Shown here: one piece after another, positions 6,621-11,367 of the stretch
Numbering within the stretch: the stretch's first letter is position 1
Layout of the letters: every line of letters starts with the position of its first letter
From: Halioxenophilus sp964342265
GTDB lineage: Bacteria; Pseudomonadota; Gammaproteobacteria; Pseudomonadales; Cellvibrionaceae
DNA length: 11,367 nucleotides
Direction: 5' to 3'
Assembly: GCA_964342265.1 (NCBI GenBank)
Contig: CAYFFE010000113.1
Span: 1-11,367, forward strand
Notes under the pieces: model-generated
Told to the model about the DNA's origin: nothing
The model's input: only the letters and a program-made list of their open reading frames with translations
The model's database searches: none
Translations under genes and position numbers: made by a program

Positions 6621-7220
6621 ATGCAGCAAAAAACAACGGAACCAAGTACCACAGTGCTGGAGCAAGAGCTGGATCGTATTTCAAGAGCACAACTTGCCGG
6701 TAAATCTCAGCAAGAAGTCCAAGACTTTAAAAGAGTTAAAAAAAACTACGTACGTGTACTTGGATCAATTCAGTACAAGCTTGATGCCCAGAATATGAGT
6801 TATAACGAGCTTAGGGATGAAAAACACAAAAGTTCCCGCCTTGGGAAATTTCTGACTCAAGAAGGAAAACCCAGACCCGCTCAGGGTTTCGAAGCGCATG
6901 CAATAGTCAGTGGTGGCGATCCTAGAGCTTACGATCTGCGTGTTGAAATGGCTCTTAAAAAAGTAAGGATAGACGATACTGATAATGGTTGCTGGCTCCC
7001 CGGAAGTGCCAAAGATGCCTTGGGGAGTCGTTATCCAAATGCTGTTCCTCACAGAAGGCTACATAATTTTAGATACTATAATTGGCTTACAAATATTGCT
7101 CTCTATAAGGCTGATAGGTTGAGCGAACCTGAGTTTCGAGCAAAGCTGAATACTTCACGTGACATGCTTCAGTCAGGAGCTGTTGCGGGTCTCGTTCTCA
7201 ATCCAGAGGTTCCAAAATGA
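6621..7220 (+). CDS. AHH-domain nuclease-like protein, probable toxin (199 aa)
   Basis: The C-terminal half matches the AHH group of the HNH/Endonuclease VII superfold, found as toxin tips in contact-dependent, type VI and other polymorphic toxin systems. The signature starts at residues 92-96 (AHAIV), followed by IDDTDNGCWLP (117-127), then H144-x3-H148 in VPHRRLHNFRYYNW, the usual AHH...NG..LP...H..H...YY order. The second His of AHH is Ala94 here, which would remove the expected general base. The first 85 residues are a charged, helical, coiled-coil-like region without signal peptide, PAAR, VgrG, Rhs or LXG features, so the protein is a stand-alone domain. ATG 6621 has GGGGA 6 bases upstream; the frame is open from a TTG at 6552, but that start lacks support. 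The stop overlaps the next start as ATGA. Codon use is AT-rich. Confidence 0.75.
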   Translation: MQQKTTEPSTTVLEQELDRISRAQLAGKSQQEVQDFKRVKKNYVRVLGSIQYKLDAQNMSYNELRDEKHKSSRLGKFLTQEGKPRPAQGFEAHAIVSGGDPRAYDLRVEMALKKVRIDDTDNGCWLPGSAKDALGSRYPNAVPHRRLHNFRYYNWLTNIALYKADRLSEPEFRAKLNTSRDMLQSGAVAGLVLNPEVPK

Positions 7221-7789
7221 TTTATCAAATTCTTCCAGAATACTTCGATTACAAATCACTAAGACTAACAGAAAATTGTCGAATTAAGTTACATCAACGC
7301 CGAGAAGAAGCGAGAAAACTTGGAATACAACCAACAGCATCCCTAATTTACGATAAGCTTGAGGTCGAATGGTATGATGACCCTGAGCTTGAATTTCCAG
7401 ACATTTCCCATCTTTCCGGTAATCTTGTTGTTAATGTTAAGACTTTAGAACTAATAAAAAATATACTTCCAGGCGCTATGCAGATAATACCCTGCCGCAT
7501 AGACGGTATTGAGTGGTTTATCCTGGAGCTTCCCGTTTACAATCACGCCGTTTGTCGAGCGTCTGAGCCCAACGTCCTGGCGCTAGCGGCGCATTCACCT
7601 GATCCGGAGGCTGTTTTGGAATTTGATTCAACGATTCAAACTCCAGCGCTTTTTTGTATATCAGAACCGGATGATCGCTTTTTTTGCACCGAACAATTTA
7701 AAGTTATTATTCGTCAAAATAACTTAACTGGCATTAAGATAACTCCGGACTTGGTTACTAAAGACTATCAACTTGCGGAAATGGCATAA
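7217..7789 (+). CDS. Imm11 (DUF1629)-like immunity protein, 190 aa
   Basis: The protein is predicted to neutralise the upstream AHH protein by direct binding in the cytoplasm. It resembles the Imm11/DUF1629 family, whose Myxococcus member MXAN_0049 protects against a nuclease toxin. The core reads WYDDPELEFPDISHLSGNLVV (residues 52-72), then ILPGAMQIIPCRIDGIEWFILEL, with the second half containing ASEPNVL and the strand-rich LFCISEPDDRFFCTEQFKVI. There is no signal peptide or membrane segment, and it is slightly acidic. The 4-base ATGA overlap with the toxin gene indicates translational coupling, so it is made with the partner. Family assignment rests on pattern recognition of divergent sequence. 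The position directly behind an AHH gene strengthens it. Confidence 0.65.
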   Translation: MIYQILPEYFDYKSLRLTENCRIKLHQRREEARKLGIQPTASLIYDKLEVEWYDDPELEFPDISHLSGNLVVNVKTLELIKNILPGAMQIIPCRIDGIEWFILELPVYNHAVCRASEPNVLALAAHSPDPEAVLEFDSTIQTPALFCISEPDDRFFCTEQFKVIIRQNNLTGIKITPDLVTKDYQLAEMA

Positions 7790-8090
7790 GTTAAGGAAAT
7801 TAATATTTAGTGAAGTATCGATGTGTACACATGGTCTGACCTTAGTCGGGTTTGTGACTTGAACCGGTGGTTAATATCTCAGCACTGTATATTCAGCCTT
7901 TCAAGAAATTGGCTAACGTGGCACAGTCGTTATTGAAATTACTGGAGGTGCTTCAGCTCGCAAATAATACTATTTGATCTAGATTGCCTAACTCCGCCAT
8001 TACAATGGACTTGCCCGGCAAGATCATTAACTTGTCTATACTCAAAACATTAGGAATTTAGACATTTTATGGCGCTTGAGGCAGCATTTT
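7790..8090. other. Gene-free stretch after the immunity gene, with two perfect palindromes
   Basis: No coding frame or terminator is convincing here. Two short perfect dyads stand out: ATGTGTACACAT (7821-7832, 12 bases) and CTTGCCCGGCAAG (8010-8022, 6-base arms around one base). The second lies about 70 bases upstream of the ODP gene and could be an operator for it. No clear -35/-10 pair was found. AT-rich composition extends to about 8050 and then changes to core-like. Confidence 0.5.
7821..7832. repeat. Perfect 12-base palindrome
   Basis: ATGTGTACACAT equals its own reverse complement. It lies 32 bases after the immunity gene stop. It is a possible protein-binding site, and no regulator is identifiable from the window. 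Confidence 0.4.
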
Positions 8091-8858
8091 ATGACGCAAA
8101 AAGTAATTAAGGTGTTCGAGCAGGACGAGCATGTCTGCCTGTTTGTAACGGGGTTGGTGGATGGTGAGGGCATTCCGAGCAATCAATTTGTTGTGGTTGA
8201 TCACGGTGAGGCGGCGTTATTTGATCCCGGTGGGGATTTAACCTACACGCCTTTATCCATTGAGCTGAGCAAACACATTGAGTTGCAATCGCTTAAATTT
8301 ATCTTCGCCAGTCATCAGGATCCAGACATCATCACCTCGCTGCCGCGTTGGTTAATGCACACCGACTGCCGTGTGGTGTGTTCCCGATTGTGGGCGCGTT
8401 TTTTACCGCATTTGGTATCGGCTTTTGTCTCGGGCAAAATGCATAAATCACTCGATCAACGCTTGGTGGAATTACCCGATGAGGGCGGCAATATTAAATT
8501 GGGCAATAATCCCATTAAAGCGATACCGGCGCATTTTTTACACTCGGTGGGTAACTTTCATTTTTACGACCCTATTTCTAAAATTTTATTTTCTGGCGAT
8601 GTTGGTGCGGCTATTACGCCGGGGGATGATCATATTCCCGTAAATTCGTTTGAAGAGCACTTGCCCAAAATGGAAGGTTTTCACCGGCGCTACATGGCCA
8701 ATAATAAAGCTTGTCGAATGTGGGTAAAACGCGTGCGCCAATTGGATATCGATATGATTATCCCTCAGCACGGTAAGGCTTTTATCGGACGAGACGTTGT
8801 AGAAAAATTTCTCGATTGGTTTGAGCAGTTAGAATGCGGTGTTGATCTTATGGAATAA
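8091..8858 (+). CDS. ODP-type metallo-beta-lactamase-fold protein (flavodiiron-like, di-iron)
   Basis: This is a 255-aa MBL-fold protein of the oxygen-binding di-iron (ODP) type, related to the di-iron domain of flavodiiron proteins. The set His75-x-Asp77-x-Asp79 (SHQDPD), His151 (HFLHS), Asp170 (FSGDVGAA) and His227 (IPQHG) corresponds to the FDP ligands H-x-E/D-x-D, H, D, H with nearly the same spacing. The hydrolase motif HxHxDH is absent, so hydrolytic activity is unlikely. There is no flavodoxin domain after the MBL part, so it cannot be a complete NO/O2 reductase; ODPs of this kind can sense O2 or iron and act with signalling proteins. ATG 8091 follows GAGG (8079-8082); an in-frame TTG (8076) lies at that ribosome site and is rejected. 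It is monocistronic, with a terminator at 8900, but its neighbour is a PAS/GAF membrane sensor. Confidence 0.85.
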   Translation: MTQKVIKVFEQDEHVCLFVTGLVDGEGIPSNQFVVVDHGEAALFDPGGDLTYTPLSIELSKHIELQSLKFIFASHQDPDIITSLPRWLMHTDCRVVCSRLWARFLPHLVSAFVSGKMHKSLDQRLVELPDEGGNIKLGNNPIKAIPAHFLHSVGNFHFYDPISKILFSGDVGAAITPGDDHIPVNSFEEHLPKMEGFHRRYMANNKACRMWVKRVRQLDIDMIIPQHGKAFIGRDVVEKFLDWFEQLECGVDLME

Positions 8859-8899
8859 ACGCCAAAAATATCACAACCTTACAACGCTTAGTTCTTTCG

Positions 8900-8929
8900 T
8901 TGGTCGGTTAAGGTGACCGGCCAATTTTT
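8900..8929 (+). terminator. Rho-independent terminator of the ODP gene
   Basis: TTGGTCGGT (8900-8908) pairs with ACCGGCCAA (8916-8924) with one G-T wobble around a 7-base loop and is followed directly by TTTTT (8925-8929). It lies 42 bases after the stop codon. Confidence 0.85.
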
Positions 8930-9414
8930 CAATTCATTTGTTTATTTCCACTCGCTTTAACGCATTTTGCCTTAGACGATAGATTTGATCTTATCGGAGG
9001 CGCATCTTTCGCATTCTATTTATATTGAATGAATATTAACTAGGATGGGTATCCTATCTTTGTCGTCTCAGGCAAAAAAAATTTCAGCACTGTATAAGTT
9101 GATAGGACCGGTTCTGTCGCCTAAAGTTGATATTGGGCTACTGCGACTGTTGAACTCAGGCGACGTACCAGTAGTTACTACGGCAAATTATCACAATACA
9201 GAGTCGCTGACGGTGCGATGGTTGCCTTTTGGCGAAGCCTTCGCACCGAATAGGAAGCATCAGTGCTAATTGAAATGTAGATGAATAAAAAAACAGTTTT
9301 TAGATTACGATTAAAGCATCAGTACTGTCAGTGGGTGTTAATCAATAATTTTTCCCACGGGTTCAAAAAAAGCCTAACGCCCGCTGTTACTAAACTTGAG
9401 CTGGGTGGCGTGGT
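8930..9414. other. Gap between the ODP gene and the membrane sensor
   Basis: Apart from one doubtful 74-codon frame (separate entry), I see no gene. A weak dyad CATTC...GAATG lies around 9012-9031. GCATCAGT occurs twice (9257-9264 and 9316-9323), and an A-run/T-run pair (AAAAAAACAGTTTTT) lies near 9289. The promoter of the sensor gene must lie here or upstream, but no strong match was found. Confidence 0.5.
9045..9269 (+). CDS. Doubtful hypothetical protein (74 aa)
   Basis: An ATG-started frame of 74 codons, MGILSLSSQAKKISALYK to RKHQC. I recognise no family, and there is no membrane segment or signal peptide. AGG touches the ATG, too close for a normal ribosome site, and the next candidate (GGAGG at 8996-9000) is too far away. 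Codon use is unremarkable. It could be a real small gene or the 3' trace of a degraded one; chance is about equally likely. Confidence 0.2.
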   Translation: MGILSLSSQAKKISALYKLIGPVLSPKVDIGLLRLLNSGDVPVVTTANYHNTESLTVRWLPFGEAFAPNRKHQC

Positions 9415-11367
9415 ATGAGGCTCGGGCTGTTTTCCAGGTTAACCTTGTCGATTGTTGCGGGTGTGCTCGTCGCCAACATGTTTGCGGTCGGCTTGGCTCT
9501 GCACTTTGGTCTGCAGCGAGTGGAGCAACAGTGGGAGCCCCGGGTTAGAGTAACCAACAATCTCCTGTCGCAAACGTTGTCTGCGCTTATCGAAGCCGGA
9601 CAAAGTCATCGCTTAGAAGAGGCGGCCGGCAGCTACCTGCAATTGGCAGGTGTAAAGTCGCTGCAAGTGAGCCCACTGGCTAATGTGTTAAATCAATCTG
9701 AGCCCCAAATAGTAATCGAAACGCAATTAAAACGTTCGGCTCCACAATGGTTTACTCAATCGCTGGATATTGAAGATCGACAGGTGAATACAGTTTTATT
9801 GAGCGGAGATGGACAACCCCTGGCGAACCTAACGTTAACGCTCAGTAAGCAACCCTACGCCAACGGCCTGTGGGATATGTTAACGCGCTTGGTGTTGGTT
9901 TTGTCGTTAGGTGGCGCGGTTTTATTATTTATTGCTGTGGCATTGGTGCGCAGAAATATTCGGCCGTTGGCTGCATTAACGGCCGCCACTAAAGCGGTTG
10001 CAGGCGGAGATTTAACTATTCGCCTAAAAACTACCGGTGTAAATTCGGATATTGTGCCTACCATTCAAGCATTTAACGATATGACCGATCACATCGATCA
10101 TTTGGTTTGTGCGTTAAACGAACGTCAGTCTTTTTTGGCAACCATTTTTAATTCGTCGCCCATTGGCATTATTCAGGTCGACCCAGACGGGCGGCCATTA
10201 TTTGCCAATCGTTCATTACTGCAATTCACCGGAATAAAATCCGAAAATTTTGAAGGGGAAGATTTATTTCGGCGCATTCATCCTGAAGACCAAAACCGAG
10301 TTATCGATTACTGGCAATCCGTTAAAGTATCTGGCAAAGGTGACGCCATATCGTTTCGTTATGTGGATAAAAGCAATCAGTTTGTGTGGGTAACCTGCAA
10401 CACGGTAACCATGCGCAGCGAAGACGGCTCGGATTCTTTTATTGCGTTTATTACCGATATATCAACAGAAGTGGAACTGCGCCATCAAACACAGCAGATT
10501 TCCAGCTTTTATCTAACGCTAAGTCGACTGAACGCTTCGATTATACATTCTCGCACCAAAGAAGAGTTGTATAAGGTTGTGTGCGACATTTTTATGAGAG
10601 AAGGTGGGTTTGCACAGGCTTTAATTGCCACGGTAGATAAACAAGACGATGGCAGCGGTGTGCGTGCCAAGGTAATCTCTTTAATGCCTGGTAACAATGT
10701 TTTAAATGAGATGGGCGAGTTTGAGTTGGCCCAAGATAGCAAGCCGCGCAGCCTAATTGGCCATGTAATTTTAGAGGATAAATTATTTGTAAGTAACGAC
10801 TATTATAATGATGATCGGTTTATTGATGAATTCCGTGAGCGTTTGTACGCGGTGGGTATTCGATCCGTTAGTGCTGTGCCTATTAAATGCTTTGGTAAAA
10901 CCATTGCCGTTTTAGAGTTATTTTCCCGGCAAACCGGCTTTTTTACCGACCAAATCGTTGAGCATATTGTTCAAGCCGGAGAAAATATCTCCCACGCGTT
11001 GGTAAACTTTGATCGCGAGCAGCAACGGCAAGCGGCGCTGCTTGCGGCCAAACGCAGTGAACAGCGATTAAATATTACATTACGCAGTATTGGTGATGCG
11101 GTATTGGTGACCGACGACAAAGGTTGCATTACCATGATGAACCCGGTGGCTGAAACCCTAACCGGATGGGAAGAGGAGGATGCAAAAGGCAAGCGCGCAT
11201 CGGCAATTGTTAATCTAATTAATATAGAGTCCGGTTTAACCATCGAGAATCCAATTAATCAGGTATTAAAACACGAAGATGTTATCAGCCTAGAAAAAAC
11301 CTGCGCACTGGTTGCCAGAGACGGCAAACGAGTTCCTATATCCAATGTTGGTGCACCGATAAGAAGC
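9415..11367 (+). CDS. Membrane sensor protein TM-TM-HAMP-PAS-GAF-PAS, 3' end outside the window
   Basis: A single open frame of 651 codons runs to the right edge without a stop. Domains in order: TM1 (about 11-31, IVAGVLVANMFAVGLALHF), a periplasmic domain (32-153), TM2 (155-178, LVLVLSLGGAVLLFIAVALV), a HAMP linker (179-232, RRNIRPLAALTAATKAVAGGDL), PAS1 (about 234-355, FNSSPIGIIQVDPDGRPLFAN, with HPED and a PAC-like end ITDIS), a GAF domain (about 365-525), and PAS2 (from about 548, IGDAVLVTDDKGCITMMNP, ETLTGW). This PAS2 type (NPVAETLTGW, ARDGKRVPIS) often precedes GGDEF/EAL or histidine kinase modules, so c-di-GMP metabolism is likely but unseen. ATG 9415 is chosen because an in-frame TGA lies 18 bases upstream at 9397-9399; the ribosome site is weak (GGGTGG). 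A PAS/GAF sensor beside an ODP protein suggests redox or gas sensing, which is inference. Confidence 0.9.
   Translation, partial: MRLGLFSRLTLSIVAGVLVANMFAVGLALHFGLQRVEQQWEPRVRVTNNLLSQTLSALIEAGQSHRLEEAAGSYLQLAGVKSLQVSPLANVLNQSEPQIVIETQLKRSAPQWFTQSLDIEDRQVNTVLLSGDGQPLANLTLTLSKQPYANGLWDMLTRLVLVLSLGGAVLLFIAVALVRRNIRPLAALTAATKAVAGGDLTIRLKTTGVNSDIVPTIQAFNDMTDHIDHLVCALNERQSFLATIFNSSPIGIIQVDPDGRPLFANRSLLQFTGIKSENFEGEDLFRRIHPEDQNRVIDYWQSVKVSGKGDAISFRYVDKSNQFVWVTCNTVTMRSEDGSDSFIAFITDISTEVELRHQTQQISSFYLTLSRLNASIIHSRTKEELYKVVCDIFMREGGFAQALIATVDKQDDGSGVRAKVISLMPGNNVLNEMGEFELAQDSKPRSLIGHVILEDKLFVSNDYYNDDRFIDEFRERLYAVGIRSVSAVPIKCFGKTIAVLELFSRQTGFFTDQIVEHIVQAGENISHALVNFDREQQRQAALLAAKRSEQRLNITLRSIGDAVLVTDDKGCITMMNPVAETLTGWEEEDAKGKRASAIVNLINIESGLTIENPINQVLKHEDVISLEKTCALVARDGKRVPISNVGAPIRS

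Noticed and set aside
6526..6798. 90-codon GTG-started frame overlapping the AHH gene
   Set aside because: It is a shadow in another frame over the leader and N-terminus of the AHH gene, with no recognisable protein features.
8091..8858. Classical MBL hydrolase (beta-lactamase or glyoxalase II type)
   Set aside because: The HxHxDH motif is replaced by H-x-D-x-D, and the remaining ligands match the flavodiiron-like ODP pattern.

Overview
The window looks like chromosomal DNA of a marine-type gammaproteobacterium, possibly from the Cellvibrio/Saccharophagus/Teredinibacter side of the class. This is inferred from the moderate-GC core genes, an MGR-type YebC paralogue, a periplasmic gamma-glutamyltransferase/dipeptidase pair and a large membrane PAS/GAF sensor. 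No marker gene fixes the genus. Core genes are visibly richer in GC than the two accessory stretches (about 840-1740 and 6060-8050), which are AT-rich and have acquired-looking content.

Layout. Positions 1-708 hold a dead IS3-family insertion sequence on the minus strand. Most of the middle is deleted, the reading frame for orfA's helix-turn-helix is out of phase with its probable start, and orfB carries two stop codons, one exactly at the catalytic glutamate codon. Next comes a strong imperfect inverted repeat (764-816), then a compact minus-strand operon of three genes (1714 down to 840): a GNAT-like protein of 189 aa and two tiny, lysine-rich, mutually similar proteins of 59 and 43 aa, the last not previously obvious because of its size.

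On the plus strand, 2121-5167 is a two-gene operon for periplasmic glutathione breakdown: gamma-glutamyltransferase cuts the gamma-glutamyl bond, and a lipoprotein M19 dipeptidase can cut the Cys-Gly that results. It is followed by a YebC/TACO1-family gene (5271-5987) with its own promoter and terminator.

After an AT-rich gap with repeats and an operator-like palindrome comes the most interesting locus: a stand-alone AHH-type (HNH/EndoVII superfold) nuclease-like protein (6621-7220) overlapping by 4 bp a gene for an Imm11/DUF1629-like immunity protein (7217-7789). This looks like a small toxin-immunity pair detached from any delivery domain, and the nuclease has Ala where the second His of the AHH signature is expected.

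The right side is a redox/oxygen-signalling neighbourhood by inference: an ODP-type (flavodiiron-like) metallo-beta-lactamase-fold protein with a complete set of di-iron ligands (8091-8858), a clear terminator, a roughly 485-bp gap with one doubtful small ORF, and a membrane sensor (TM-periplasmic-TM-HAMP-PAS-GAF-PAS) that runs off the right edge before its output domain (9415-11367).
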